Shown here: piece by piece, positions 15,752 to 24,351 of the stretch
How the letters are laid out: each line of letters opens with the position of its first letter
Position numbering within the stretch: the stretch's first letter is position 1
Assembly (NCBI GenBank): GCA_041402005.1
Contig: JAWKTB010000006.1
Coordinates: 288,435 to 352,434 of the forward strand
DNA from: JAJRXR01 sp041402005
GTDB taxonomy: Bacteria > Planctomycetota > Phycisphaerae > Phycisphaerales > UBA1924
Direction of reading: 5' to 3'
DNA length: 64,000 bases
Notes under the pieces: model-generated
Told to the model about the DNA's origin: nothing
Seen by the model: only the letters and a program-made list of their open reading frames with translations
Databases searched by the model: none
Program-made: the position numbers and the translations under genes

Positions 15752-17023
15752 TCAGCGCAGGTCGGCGACGAACGCCGCGATCCGTGCGATCCCCGCCTCG
15801 ATCTGTGCCTCGGAGCAGGCGAAGGAGATACGGACGTGCTCGTCGCCGTGCCCGCCGAAGTCCTCGCCGGGCGTCACCGCGACGAGCCTCTCCCCGAGCA
15901 GCGACTCGGCGAAGTCGAGGGCGGACCCGATCGCCCGCCCGCCGGGCGTGACCTTCCCGAAGTGGTCGCTGACGCGCGGGAACATGTAGAACGCCCCGGT
16001 CGGCTTGGGCGCCTGCACGCCCGGGATCTGATTGAGCAGCCGTTCGGTCAGCTCCGCGCGTTTGGCGAACGCCTGGCGCATCGCCTCAACCTCGTCGGCA
16101 CACTGCGTGAGCGCGACCGGGATCGCCGGGTAGATGAACGACGTGATGTTCGTCGTCATCTGGCCCTGGAGGGCGCCCATGGCCTTGATGAGGCCGGCGC
16201 CGAACGCGCCGGGGCAGGCCGCGTACCCGACGCGCCACCCCGTCATCGCGAACGCCTTGCTCATCCCGTTGAGCGTGATCGTCCGCTCGCTGACCTCCGG
16301 GACCGACCCGATCGAGAAGTGGGGGATCCCGCCGTAGATGATCTTCTCGTAGATCTCGTCCGAGAGGATCACCATCTGCGGCGCCACGTTCTGGGCCGCC
16401 TCCGCGACGACCGCCGCGATCTCGCGCAGCTCCGCCTCGGAGTACATCGTCCCGCACGGGTTCGAGGGCGAGTTCAGGATCAGCAGGCGCGTCCGCTCCG
16501 TGATCGCGTCGCGGATCTGCTCGGCCGTCGCCTTGAAATCGGACTCGGGCGTCGTCGGAACCTCGACGATGCGCCCGCCGGCGAGCTCGACGATCGGCGC
16601 GTAGCTCACCCACGCCGGCACGGGGATGATCGCCTCGCCCGCCTCCTCGCCCGCGCCGGGCGGGTCGAACAGGCAGTGGCAGATCGTGAACAGCGCGTGC
16701 TTGGCGCCGGCGGAGATCGCGATGTGCTCGGCGCCAAGATCAGGAATCCCGTTCTCGTCCCGCAGCTTGGCCGCGATCGCCTCGCGGGCGGCCGGCGGCC
16801 CCAGCGTCGCCGTGTAGTGCGTCTGCCCCTCGTTCAGAGCCTTGATCGCCGCGTCCTTGATTCGCTTGGGCGTGTCGAAGTCCGGCTCGCCCAGGGCGAA
16901 GCTGATGACGTCCTTCCCCTCCCCCTTGAGCTGGCGGGCCTTGGCGCCCATCGCCACCGTCGCCGACGGCTTCAACGTGCGGACTCGCCTGGAAAGGGCG
17001 GGGGCCCCCGCGGTCTCTGGCAT
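15752..17023 (-). CDS. Aspartate/prephenate aminotransferase (class I PLP enzyme)
   Basis: A 423-residue fold-type I aminotransferase. Family features seen: 'FALGEPDFDTP', 'YTATLGPPAAREAIA', 'LNSPSNPCGTMYSEAEL', 'ILSDEIYEKIIY', and 'GMSKAFAMTGWRVGY', with the PLP-binding Lys. Class Ib aspartate aminotransferases and prephenate aminotransferases share these. The dehydratase gene 18 bases downstream suggests phenylalanine synthesis, by phenylpyruvate or arogenate. The start was moved to ATG 17023: TATGAT, an almost consensus -10, ends seven bases upstream and contains the alternative ATG at 17035. Confidence 0.88.
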   Translation of the reverse strand: MPETAGAPALSRRVRTLKPSATVAMGAKARQLKGEGKDVISFALGEPDFDTPKRIKDAAIKALNEGQTHYTATLGPPAAREAIAAKLRDENGIPDLGAEHIAISAGAKHALFTICHCLFDPPGAGEEAGEAIIPVPAWVSYAPIVELAGGRIVEVPTTPESDFKATAEQIRDAITERTRLLILNSPSNPCGTMYSEAELREIAAVVAEAAQNVAPQMVILSDEIYEKIIYGGIPHFSIGSVPEVSERTITLNGMSKAFAMTGWRVGYAACPGAFGAGLIKAMGALQGQMTTNITSFIYPAIPVALTQCADEVEAMRQAFAKRAELTERLLNQIPGVQAPKPTGAFYMFPRVSDHFGKVTPGGRAIGSALDFAESLLGERLVAVTPGEDFGGHGDEHVRISFACSEAQIEAGIARIAAFVADLR

Positions 17024-17030
17024 GGCGGCG

Positions 17031-17036
17031 ATCATA
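17031..17036 (-). promoter_or_regulatory. TATGAT -10 element of leaderless aminotransferase gene
   Basis: Minus-strand TATGAT ends seven bases before ATG 17023. No Shine-Dalgarno sequence is visible and no -35 hexamer is clear. Confidence 0.6.
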
Positions 17037-17233
17037 CTCGCGGGGCGGGCTCCCGCCGGGGCTCCCGACGGGTCGGCCTCACGCGGTCGGGTCCCCGGCT
17101 CGGCGGGCTCGAGCGCCCCGATCGAATCTTGATCCCGGGAGCCGCCGGGCCTAGCGTTGGCGTCCCTCACGGGACCTTGTATCCACCGAACAGAGCGGGG
17201 CGTCAGCGCCCCTCGCAGGAGCGAAGCAGACCG

Positions 17234-17503
17234 ATGCCCCTCGCCGCCGAGATCAAGAAGCAGACCGTCACCGAGTTCGCCCGTCACGAGGGCGACACCG
17301 GCTCGCCCGAGGTGCAGATCGCGCTGCTGACCAAGCGCATCCAGCAGGTCGCCGGCCACATGCGCGACAACATGCAGGACAAGCACACACGCCGCGGCCT
17401 CGTCATGATGGTCGGGCGACGCAACCGCTTGCTCCGCTACCTCCAGAAGACGGACCGAGCCAAGTACCTCGAGACGATCCAGGCCCTCGGCCTGCGGAAG
17501 TAG
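17234..17503 (+). CDS. rpsO: 30S ribosomal protein S15
   Basis: An 89-residue S15, which binds 16S rRNA and helps organise the platform of the small subunit. Signatures: 'HEGDTGSPEVQIALLTKRI', 'HKD'-region equivalent 'MQDKHTRRGLVMMVGRRNR', and 'LLRYLQKTDRAKYLETI'. Length is exactly that of the family. The start is ATG 17234 with GGAG-like sequence about 14 bases upstream. It is followed by its own terminator, then pnp, the classical rpsO-pnp order. Confidence 0.97.
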   Translation: MPLAAEIKKQTVTEFARHEGDTGSPEVQIALLTKRIQQVAGHMRDNMQDKHTRRGLVMMVGRRNRLLRYLQKTDRAKYLETIQALGLRK

Positions 17504-17511
17504 GAAACACC

Positions 17512-17545
17512 GGCCCGCCGGCGCAGACGCGTCGGCGGGCCTTTT
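17512..17545 (+). terminator. Intrinsic terminator after rpsO
   Basis: GGCCCGCCG (17512-17520) pairs with CGGCGGGCC (17533-17541), followed by TTTT (17542-17545). It lies eight bases past the rpsO stop and separates rpsO from pnp. Confidence 0.85.
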
Positions 17546-17583
17546 CGTATCGGGCCGCTCGTCGGAGTGGCAGTGGGCACGGC

Positions 17584-17731
17584 GCACTGGCTCCCGTTCC
17601 AGTGCCTCATGCCTTCTGCCTCTCAGGCAGACGTGCGACCCGATGGGCTCATTCCCAGGGCCCCCGATCGTGAAGTTCGATCGACGCCCCGGGCACAAAC
17701 TGGGGACGGCCGGCGCCCAAGGCCCGTCCCC
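17584..17731 (+). promoter_or_regulatory. Structured leader of pnp: three hairpins
   Basis: Three perfect short stems lie between the rpsO terminator and pnp: GCACTGG/CCAGTGC (17584-17605), CTGCCT/AGGCAG (17616-17630, three-base loop) and GGGGACGG/CCGTCCCC (17702-17731). In enteric bacteria the pnp leader is a hairpin cut by RNase III and used for PNPase autoregulation. A similar use here is inference. Confidence 0.5.
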
Positions 17732-17753
17732 GCGCACAAGGGTTGCACAAGCC

Positions 17754-19964
17754 ATGAACGAAGGCGCACAGTTCCTTTCCACCCATTCCGTCGAGACACA
17801 GATCGGCGGGCGTCCATTCCGCATCGAGACCGGCAAGGTCGCCAAGCTCGCCGCCTCCGCGGTACTCGTCACCCACGGCCAGACGACCGTCCTCGCGGCC
17901 GTCGTCCGCGCCGATCCCCGCCCCGGGCTCGACTTCTTCCCGCTCCAGGTGGACTACCGCGAGCGCACCGCCGCCGCCGGCAAGTTCCCGGGCGGCTTCC
18001 GCAAGCGCGAGGGCGCCCCCAACGAGAAGGAAGTCCTCACCATGCGGATGATCGATCGCCCGATCCGTCCGCTCTTCCCCGACGGCTTCATCGACGAGGT
18101 CCAGGTCCAGTGCTGGGTCATGAGCCACGACACGGAGAACGACGCGGACGTCATCGCCGCCGTCGGCGCCTCCGCCGCCCTGGCCATCTCCGACCTGCCC
18201 TTCGAGGGCCCCGTCGCGACCGTCCGCGTCGCCCGCGTCCACACCGACGACGGCATCCAGCACATCGTCAACCCCACCGTCACCCAGCTCGACTACTCCG
18301 ACCTCGACCTCGTGCTCGCCGGGCACAAGGACGGGATCAACATGATCGAGGTCGGCGCCGCCGAGGTCGACGAGGCGGGCGTGCTCGCCGCGATGGAGTT
18401 CGGCTACGCCAAGATCAAGAAGATCCTGGGCCTGATCGACGAGCTGGTCGCCAAGGCGGGCAAGGAGAAGCGCCTGGGCGACAACCTCTTCCTCGTGCCC
18501 GACGACATCATGGCGTTGGTCAAGGGCGCCTGCGAGGCCGAGCTGACCAAGGCCCGTCAGGTCCCGGGCAAGGCCGACCGCGACGAGGCGGTCAAGGCCG
18601 TGCGCGACAAGGTGCTCGAGGAGAAGTTCCCGCTCAACGCCGAGGGCACGCCCGCGCAGGCCGCCGAGGCCGAGAAGCGCCGCTCGCTCGCCAAGGAGGC
18701 CTTCCGCACCCTCGAGAAGAAGATCACCCGCAAGCTGATCGTCGAGTCCGGCAAGCGGGCCGACGGGCGCGGGTTCAAGGAGATCCGCCCGATCGAGGGC
18801 GCCGTCGGCGTCTTCGAGCGCACCCACGGCTCCGCCTTCTTCCAGCGCGGCGAGACCCAGTCGCTCGTCACCTGCGCCCTGGGCACCGGCAAGGACGAGC
18901 AGATCGTCGACGGTCTCCTCCCCGAGTACTCCAAGAAGTTCTACCTCCACTACAACTTCCCCCCCTTCTGCACGGGCGAGGCCAAGCGCATCATGGGCCC
19001 CGGTCGTCGCGAGATCGGGCACGGCGCCCTGGCCGAGCGCTCGCTCCTGGGCATCCTGCCCACACCCGACGAGTTCCCATACACCATCCGCCTCATCTCC
19101 GACATCACCGAGTCCAACGGCTCCTCGTCCATGGCCTCGGTCTGCGGCGGGTGTCTCGCCCTCATGGACGCCGGCGTCCCCATCAAGGCCACCTGCGCCG
19201 GCATCTCCGTCGGACGCTTCACCGACGAGCAGGGCGGCAAGGAAGTCTTCGTCACCGACATCATCGGTGAAGAAGACTTCTTCGGCGACATGGACTTCAA
19301 GGTCTCCGGCACCCGCGAGGGCATCACCGGCATCCAGCTCGACCTCAAGGCCCGTGGCCTCACGCTCGAGCAGGTCAAGGTCATCTTCGAACAGGCCCGC
19401 GAGGGACGCCTCAACATCATCGAGACGATGGAGAGCGTCATCCCCGAGCCCCGTCCCGCCATCAGCCCCTACGCCCCGCGACTCGTCACGCTCAAGATCG
19501 ACCCCGACAAGATCGGCAAGCTCATCGGGCCCGGCGGCAAGACCATCCGCGCCCTCCAGGACAAGCACGGCGTCGGCATCGACGTCGAGGACGACGGCAC
19601 CGTCACCATCTCCTCGCCCGACGCCTCCGGCATCGAGGGCGCCGAGGCCGAGATCTCCGCGCTCTGCGAGGAGGTCAAGCCCGGCACCATCTACGAGGGC
19701 AAGGTCGTCTCGACCAAGGACTTCGGCGCCTTCATCGAGCTCATCCCCGGCACCGACGGCATGTGCCACATCTCCGAGCTCGCCGACGGGTACGTCGAGA
19801 AGGTTTCGGACGTCGTGAAGATCGGCGATGTCGTGCGTGTGAAGGTGATCAACGTGGACGACCAGGGTCGGATCAAGCTCAGCCGCAAGGCCGCCCTGGC
19901 CGACGACGCCGCCAAGAAGAAGGGCGCCGGGGAAGCCAAGCAGCCCGCCCCGACCGCCGACTGA
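17754..19964 (+). CDS. pnp: Polyribonucleotide nucleotidyltransferase (PNPase)
   Basis: A 736-residue PNPase, which degrades RNA 3'-to-5' with phosphate. Domains in order: RNase PH 1 (about 10-215, 'FFPLQVDYRERTAAAGKFPGG'), helical linker, RNase PH 2 (about 320-550, 'DGRGFKEIRPIEG', 'IAGISVG'-equivalent 'CAGISVG'), KH (about 575-635, 'KIGKLIGPGGKTIRALQ') and S1 (about 645-715, 'YEGKVVSTKDFGAFIELIPG'). 'SDITESNGSSSMASVCGG' carries catalytic-site residues. The start is ATG 17754. It ends with a short Lys/Pro tail. Confidence 0.96.
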   Translation: MNEGAQFLSTHSVETQIGGRPFRIETGKVAKLAASAVLVTHGQTTVLAAVVRADPRPGLDFFPLQVDYRERTAAAGKFPGGFRKREGAPNEKEVLTMRMIDRPIRPLFPDGFIDEVQVQCWVMSHDTENDADVIAAVGASAALAISDLPFEGPVATVRVARVHTDDGIQHIVNPTVTQLDYSDLDLVLAGHKDGINMIEVGAAEVDEAGVLAAMEFGYAKIKKILGLIDELVAKAGKEKRLGDNLFLVPDDIMALVKGACEAELTKARQVPGKADRDEAVKAVRDKVLEEKFPLNAEGTPAQAAEAEKRRSLAKEAFRTLEKKITRKLIVESGKRADGRGFKEIRPIEGAVGVFERTHGSAFFQRGETQSLVTCALGTGKDEQIVDGLLPEYSKKFYLHYNFPPFCTGEAKRIMGPGRREIGHGALAERSLLGILPTPDEFPYTIRLISDITESNGSSSMASVCGGCLALMDAGVPIKATCAGISVGRFTDEQGGKEVFVTDIIGEEDFFGDMDFKVSGTREGITGIQLDLKARGLTLEQVKVIFEQAREGRLNIIETMESVIPEPRPAISPYAPRLVTLKIDPDKIGKLIGPGGKTIRALQDKHGVGIDVEDDGTVTISSPDASGIEGAEAEISALCEEVKPGTIYEGKVVSTKDFGAFIELIPGTDGMCHISELADGYVEKVSDVVKIGDVVRVKVINVDDQGRIKLSRKAALADDAAKKKGAGEAKQPAPTAD

Positions 19965-19966
19965 CC

Positions 19967-20013
19967 GCCCGCCCGGAGGGGGCCAAAGGGGCCAAGGAAG
20001 GCGCTGGGCGGGC
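19967..20013 (+). terminator. Possible terminator after pnp
   Basis: GCCCGCCC (19967-19974) can pair with GGGCGGGC (20006-20013) across a 31-base interval with its own GGCC-rich core. There is no T-run, so this is a weak call. Confidence 0.3.
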
Positions 20014-20061
20014 CTGCTCGCACGCCGGAGAGGCCCTCGCGCCGACTTCACTCGGGGGCGT

Positions 20062-20089
20062 TTGACCGCCCGTGAAGGTCTGGTAATCT
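20062..20089 (+). promoter_or_regulatory. Sigma-70-type promoter for the cold-shock gene
   Basis: TTGACC (20062-20067), 16 bases, TAATCT (20084-20089). With a start point near 20096 the message would carry a leader of about 205 bases before the cold-shock ATG at 20301. The region 19965-20300 holds no other gene. Long leaders are typical of cspA-type genes, where they fold differently at low temperature. Confidence 0.6.
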
Positions 20090-20300
20090 GGGGCGGGGCG
20101 TCGCCGTCGGACGGGTGGCGCGTCATGTTCGTGCGCGGGCGTCTACCCGCACCTCACCCGACGATCGTCGGCTCTGTGTGCGTGGAACGTGCGAGACGGA
20201 CGCAACGGGGACGTCCGGATGATGCCCGTGCGCGGGCGTGGGACGAGGGCCGCTGGGGGGGAACCCGGGTCGGGCTCTCTCGGGGTGCGGGGATGCTGGC

Positions 20301-20588
20301 ATGACTGATGAGCCCCACAAGCGGATCGAGGGCATCGAGGGCGAAGTGAAGTGGTTCGACCCTCGAAAGGGCTTCGGCTTCATCGTTGGCCCCGAGGGCC
20401 AGGACATCTTCGTCCACTACACCGTCATCGCGGGCGACGGCTTCCGCGCGCTCAAGGACGGCTCCAAGGTGAACTACGACGCCGAGAAGGGCGACAAGGG
20501 CTGGAAGGCGACTCGGGTCGCCCGCTCGGAGTCCGACCCGGAGGTCGTGGTCCCGCGCCGCTCGTACACGAGGACCCCGCGTCGGTGA
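20301..20588 (+). CDS. Cold-shock domain protein
   Basis: A 95-residue protein with one cold-shock domain: 'GEVKWFDPRKGFGFI' includes RNP1, and 'DIFVHYTVI' is RNP2, followed by the basic C-terminal strand 'YDAEKGDKGWKATRV'. Such proteins bind single-stranded RNA and melt structure. The core is followed by about 20 residues ending in an Arg-rich 'PRRSYTRTPRR' that is longer than CspA. The start is ATG 20301, with no strong Shine-Dalgarno sequence. A clear promoter lies about 210 bases upstream. Confidence 0.92.
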   Translation: MTDEPHKRIEGIEGEVKWFDPRKGFGFIVGPEGQDIFVHYTVIAGDGFRALKDGSKVNYDAEKGDKGWKATRVARSESDPEVVVPRRSYTRTPRR

Positions 20589-20655
20589 GCCGCCCGATCC
20601 GGGGATCTTCCATCCGACACGTCGCGATCACGGGCGACCCGCCGGGAGCGCCGGG

Positions 20656-21495
20656 TTGTACGTGAGCGGTCTGCTCATCGGTGGCGCCGTCGGGGCGCTC
20701 GCGGTCGCGGGCGCCTCCCGCGTGATCGTGCGCCGGTCGGTGGCGCGGGCGCGAGCCGCGGAACGTCGCCTGCGGGCCGCGGAGCGTCAGGCGGAGGCCG
20801 CCTCGATGACCCGGGGGCTGGCGCACGAGATCCGCAACCCGCTCTCAACGATCGGGCTCAATGCGCAGCTGCTGGCCGAGGGGATCGCCGAGCTGGAGCT
20901 TGACGAGGCGGATCGGGCCCGACTGGGGCGTCGGGTCGAGGCCCTTGGGCGTGAGGCCGAGCGTCTCCGGGGGATCCTGGAGGACTTCCTGGAGTTCGCG
21001 GGGGAGCTGCGTCTGGAGCCGACGCCCGGGGACCTCAACGCGGTCGTCGAGGAGCTGGTGGACTTCTTCCTGCCACAGGCGCAGAGCCAGGGCGTGCGTC
21101 TGCGCGCCGAACCATCGACCACGCCCCTGCGCGCGAGCATCGACGCCCCGCACCTCAAGCAGGCGGTGCTGAACCTGATGCTCAACGCCGTCCAGGCCAT
21201 GAGCGGCGCGTCCGGCGAGCGCGCCCGCGAGCTGATCCTCCGCACCGAGCGAGTCCAGGATGCGGACCGGCGCTCGGTCGTGCGGCTGCACGTGATCGAC
21301 ACGGGTCCCGGCATCGACGCCGAGACCGCCGGACGCCTCTTCGACCCCTACTTCACGACCAAGCCAGGCGGCACGGGCCTGGGCCTGCCCACCGCGCGCC
21401 GCATAATCGAGGGCATGGGCGGGCGGATCGAGCTCCACTCGGAGCCCGGCAAGGGCACCGACTTCACGATCACGCTCCCCGAGCTGTCCAGCTAG
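20656..21495 (+). CDS. Sensor histidine kinase, short membrane-anchored
   Basis: A 279-residue protein with one N-terminal hydrophobic segment (about 3-21), then a coiled basic stretch. The H-box 'MTRGLAHEIRNPLSTIG' has the phospho-accepting His at about residue 57. The HATPase domain follows: N-box 'NLMLNAVQAM', G1 'DTGPGID', G2 'GGTGLGLPTARRI'. It has no visible extracellular sensor domain, so it probably senses in the membrane or cytoplasm or through a partner. The start is TTG 20656 (GGGAG seven bases upstream) or GTG 20662. No response regulator is next to it; an atypical one is at 61554. Confidence 0.88.
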   Translation: MYVSGLLIGGAVGALAVAGASRVIVRRSVARARAAERRLRAAERQAEAASMTRGLAHEIRNPLSTIGLNAQLLAEGIAELELDEADRARLGRRVEALGREAERLRGILEDFLEFAGELRLEPTPGDLNAVVEELVDFFLPQAQSQGVRLRAEPSTTPLRASIDAPHLKQAVLNLMLNAVQAMSGASGERARELILRTERVQDADRRSVVRLHVIDTGPGIDAETAGRLFDPYFTTKPGGTGLGLPTARRIIEGMGGRIELHSEPGKGTDFTITLPELSS

Positions 21496-21541
21496 CTCAG
21501 GATCTCCCCACCTGCCGATCTGCCCACCTCACGACCTACCT

Positions 21542-22372
21542 CTAGAGGTGCGTGCGCACGTCCCACAACTCCGGGAAGAAGACCTGGTCGATGACCTTGC
21601 GGAGGAACGGCACGCCCGAGGAGCCGCCCGTGCCCGTCTTGAAGCCGATGATGCGGGCGACGACCTTCATGTGCCGGAAGCGCCAGATGGAGAACTGCTC
21701 CTCGACGTCCACGAGCTTCTCGCACATCTCGTACTCGTCCCAGTATTTGTCGGGGTTGGTGTAGATGCTCTTGAAGACGTCGACGACGCCCGAGTTGGGC
21801 TCGTAGGGCTCGGTCACGTCGCGCTCGACGACCTCGCGGGGGATCGCCAGGCCGCGCCTCGCGAGGTAGCGCAGGAACTCGTCATAAATGCTCGGCGCCT
21901 CGAGGGCGGCGGTGAGATCCCGCGTCGCCCCCGGATCGTGCGCATGCACGCGGAGCATGTTCCGGTCCTTGTTGCCCAGCATGAACTCGACCAGGCGGTA
22001 CTGGATGCTCTGGAACCCCGAGCCCGTGCCCAGCACGTGGCGGAACTGGAGGTACTCGCTCGGCGTGAGTGTCGCCAGCACGTCCCACTGGCTGACGAGC
22101 TGGTGCTGGATGTGCTTGATGCGCGCGAGGATCTTGAAGCAGGGCTCGAGCTCGTCGGCGCGGATGTGCGCCATCGCCGCGGCGAGCTCGTGGATCACCA
22201 GCTTCAGCCACAGCTCGGTGGTCTGGTGCTGGATGATGAAGAGCATCTCGTCGTGATGGTCGGAGCGGGGATGCTGGGCCGCGAGCAGGTGGTCGAGGTC
22301 GAGGTAGCCCGAGTAGGTGATCGAGCCCCGCAGGTCGGTGTGGATCCCGGGCTCGAGTTCACGCTGGGTCAT
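21542..22372 (-). CDS. kynA: Tryptophan 2,3-dioxygenase
   Basis: A 276-residue haem dioxygenase that opens the indole ring of L-tryptophan to N-formylkynurenine. Signatures: 'DEMLFIIQHQTTELWLKL' with the distal His, 'EYLQFRHVLGTGSGFQS' with the substrate Arg, and 'IWRFRHMKVVARIIGFKTG' with the proximal haem His, then 'GTGGSSGVPFL'. Length is normal. ATG 22372 was chosen because TACACT ends exactly six bases before it and no Shine-Dalgarno sequence is present. No other kynurenine-pathway gene is nearby. Confidence 0.95.
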   Translation of the reverse strand: MTQRELEPGIHTDLRGSITYSGYLDLDHLLAAQHPRSDHHDEMLFIIQHQTTELWLKLVIHELAAAMAHIRADELEPCFKILARIKHIQHQLVSQWDVLATLTPSEYLQFRHVLGTGSGFQSIQYRLVEFMLGNKDRNMLRVHAHDPGATRDLTAALEAPSIYDEFLRYLARRGLAIPREVVERDVTEPYEPNSGVVDVFKSIYTNPDKYWDEYEMCEKLVDVEEQFSIWRFRHMKVVARIIGFKTGTGGSSGVPFLRKVIDQVFFPELWDVRTHL

Positions 22373-22378
22373 GGACGG

Positions 22379-22384
22379 AGTGTA
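22379..22384 (-). promoter_or_regulatory. TACACT -10 element of leaderless kynA
   Basis: Minus-strand TACACT ends six bases before ATG 22372. Upstream sequence shows no obvious -35 hexamer. Confidence 0.6.
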
Positions 22385-22426
22385 GGGTCGGGCGTACGTC
22401 GCGAGGGGACGTCCGCGGGCGGGCGG

Positions 22427-22432
22427 TATACT
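22427..22432 (+). promoter_or_regulatory. TATACT -10-like element of the methyltransferase gene
   Basis: TATACT lies 29 bases before ATG 22462; GGAAGG lies between them, so this message should have a short leader with a Shine-Dalgarno sequence, unlike the divergent kynA. Confidence 0.5.
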
Positions 22433-22461
22433 CCGCCACGACGCACGCTGGAAGGTCACGC

Positions 22462-23384
22462 ATGCCCGCGCACGCCGCCGAGTCATACCTGCCCGAGACC
22501 GAGGACGCCCGCGCCCTTGCCGGGCTTCGGGAGGTGATGTCGCATCTGACGACCGAGCGTCTGGTCGGGATCTCGCCCGAGTCATTCGAGTCGCGCCTGC
22601 GCGCCATGATCGGCGAGGTCGATCCGGACGTCGAGGGCTTCGCCGACCCCTCGCGCCAGCGTGACCTGTCCATCAAGTTCCGCTTCGGGCACAACCACGA
22701 CTTCGGCGCCTTCAGGCTCGACGGGCAGATGGGCGACCGCCACCTGCACATCCTGGCCGCGATGGTGGGGGAGCTGGGGGCGCTGCCGATGGACCTGTCG
22801 GGGGCGCGCGTGCTCGACATCGGGTGCTGGACCGGCGGGACGACGCTCCTGCTCGCCGAGATGGGCGCCGAGGTCGTTGCGCTCGAGGAAGTCCGCAAGT
22901 ACGCGGCGTGCACCGAGTTCCTCGCCGAGTCCTTCGGGTTGGGCGACCGCGTCCGCGTCGTGCCCAGGTCCCTGTACCAGTTCACGGACGCCGACGCCCA
23001 GGACACCTTCGACTACGTCCTCTTCGCCGGCGTGCTCTACCACCTGACCGACCCGGTGCTCGCCCTGCGCCTCTGCTTCAACTGCACGCGCGACGCCGGG
23101 ACCTGCCTCATCGAGTCGGCCGGCATGAACTCCGACGACTGCCTCACCCGCTACCACGGCCCTGTGCCAAGCCGCTCGGGGGCTCCAAGGAAGACCTCAA
23201 CCGCTCCGGATGGAACTGGTTCATCCCGGACCCCGACCGCCCCAAGTGCCGGATGGTGATGGACGTTGGCTTCGACGAGCCGCGCCTGCTCCCGATCCGC
23301 TCCGGGCGGATCATCGGCGCGGCCCAGCGGTCCGGGCACGTGGACATGCTCCGGGCCGGGCTGTCGGTCCCGGGCGTGCGGTAG
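22462..23384 (+). pseudogene. SAM-dependent methyltransferase, interrupted by one frameshift
   Basis: Bases 22462 to about 23166 encode a class I methyltransferase with motif I 'VLDIGCWTGG' (about residues 117-126) and 'FDYVLFAGVLYHLTDP'. After 'RYHGPVP' this frame reads nonsense to a stop at 23259. The family text resumes one frame back: 'KPLGGSKEDLNRSGWNWF', then 'MVMDVGFDEPRLL', to a stop at 23382-23384. One missing base near 23166-23170 explains it. No slippery heptamer or pseudoknot is evident, so programmed shifting is unlikely. It may be a sequencing error or a recent mutation; codon use is intact on both sides. Confidence 0.8.
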
Positions 23385-23463
23385 GGCGGACGCGGGCGCC
23401 GCGGGGCGGTACGATCCTGCTCCTCCCCGCGTCTGGGGCGGGACATACGGAGCCGACAACGGG

Positions 23464-24330
23464 ATGAAGTTCGCCTTCTCGACCATCGCCTGCCCCGAGT
23501 GGACCCTGGAAGAGGTCTGCGAGACCGCCTCGCGCCATGGGTACATGGGCGTCGAGATGCGCACCTTCGGGCACGCCTCGACCGACCTTGCATGCGACCC
23601 CCTGCTGACCGGCGCGGCCAAGGTCCGCGACCTGTTCGAGGACGCCGGCGTCACCCCGACCTGCCTGGCGACCTCCATCCGCTTCGACAAGCCCGTCTGG
23701 CCCCCGGTCATCGGGCACGCGATCACGGACACCGAGAAGCCGATCCGCGAGGCGAGGGCGATGGTCGAGGCCGCCGCCCAGCGCGAGATCGGGGCGGTCC
23801 GGGTCTACGGCTTCGAGCTGTCGGCCCGCGAGCCGCGCCGCTCAGGGATGCGCCGGATCGTCGAGCGTCTCTCGCTCGCGTGCGCGACGGCCCGCAACAC
23901 GGGCGTCAAGATCGTGCTCGAGAACGCCGGCTCGATCCCGCGTGCCGAGGACCTGCAGCGGATCATCGACGACGTGGGAAGCCCGCTGCTCCTGGCGGCG
24001 TACGCGCCCGCCGTGGCGCAGGCCGCGGGCGAAGACCCGAACGAGGGCGTCCGCCTGCTCGCCGACCGCCTCGCGTCGGTGAAGCTGACGGACCGGCGTG
24101 GCGGGCGTCCGGTCCCCCTGGGCGAGGGCGATACGAACGTCCAGGGCCTGCTCTCGCGCCTCGATCGCATCGGATTCGAGGGCTGGGTCGTGTACGAGTG
24201 GCCGCGTCTGTGGCTGCCCGAACTGGGCGATGCGCACGAAGCGCTGCCCGACGCGGCGGAAAAGCTCTACCGCTGGGGCGCGCCCCCGCGTGCCGACGGG
24301 CGTCCGAGCACTCTCGCCCGCGCCCGCTAG
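23464..24330 (+). CDS. Sugar phosphate isomerase/epimerase-like TIM-barrel protein
   Basis: A 288-residue protein of the xylose-isomerase-like TIM barrel family. It begins 'MKFAFSTIACPEWTLEEV', the usual start of these proteins, with 'ASRHGYMGVEMRTF' and later 'IVLENAGSIPRAEDLQRII' and 'IGFEGWVVYEWPRLWLPEL', typical beta strands with metal-binding acidic residues. The substrate cannot be told from sequence. The start is ATG 23464; TACGAT near 23409 is a possible promoter element. It is followed by queG after 21 bases. Confidence 0.85.
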   Translation: MKFAFSTIACPEWTLEEVCETASRHGYMGVEMRTFGHASTDLACDPLLTGAAKVRDLFEDAGVTPTCLATSIRFDKPVWPPVIGHAITDTEKPIREARAMVEAAAQREIGAVRVYGFELSAREPRRSGMRRIVERLSLACATARNTGVKIVLENAGSIPRAEDLQRIIDDVGSPLLLAAYAPAVAQAAGEDPNEGVRLLADRLASVKLTDRRGGRPVPLGEGDTNVQGLLSRLDRIGFEGWVVYEWPRLWLPELGDAHEALPDAAEKLYRWGAPPRADGRPSTLARAR

Positions 24331-24351
24331 CGCCGCCCCGAGGGGATCAAC

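Noticed and set aside
17033..17035. ATG at 17035 as the aminotransferase start
   Set aside because: This ATG lies inside TATGAT, which fits better as a -10 element for the ATG at 17023.
17649..20126. An 825-codon minus-strand frame opposite pnp
   Set aside because: It is rich in Asp/Gly/Leu/Val and exactly antisense to an intact PNPase. No promoter or Shine-Dalgarno sequence supports it.
23160..23180. Programmed -1 frameshift in the methyltransferase gene
   Set aside because: No slippery heptamer, no clear downstream pseudoknot, and fusion is not needed for any known family member.
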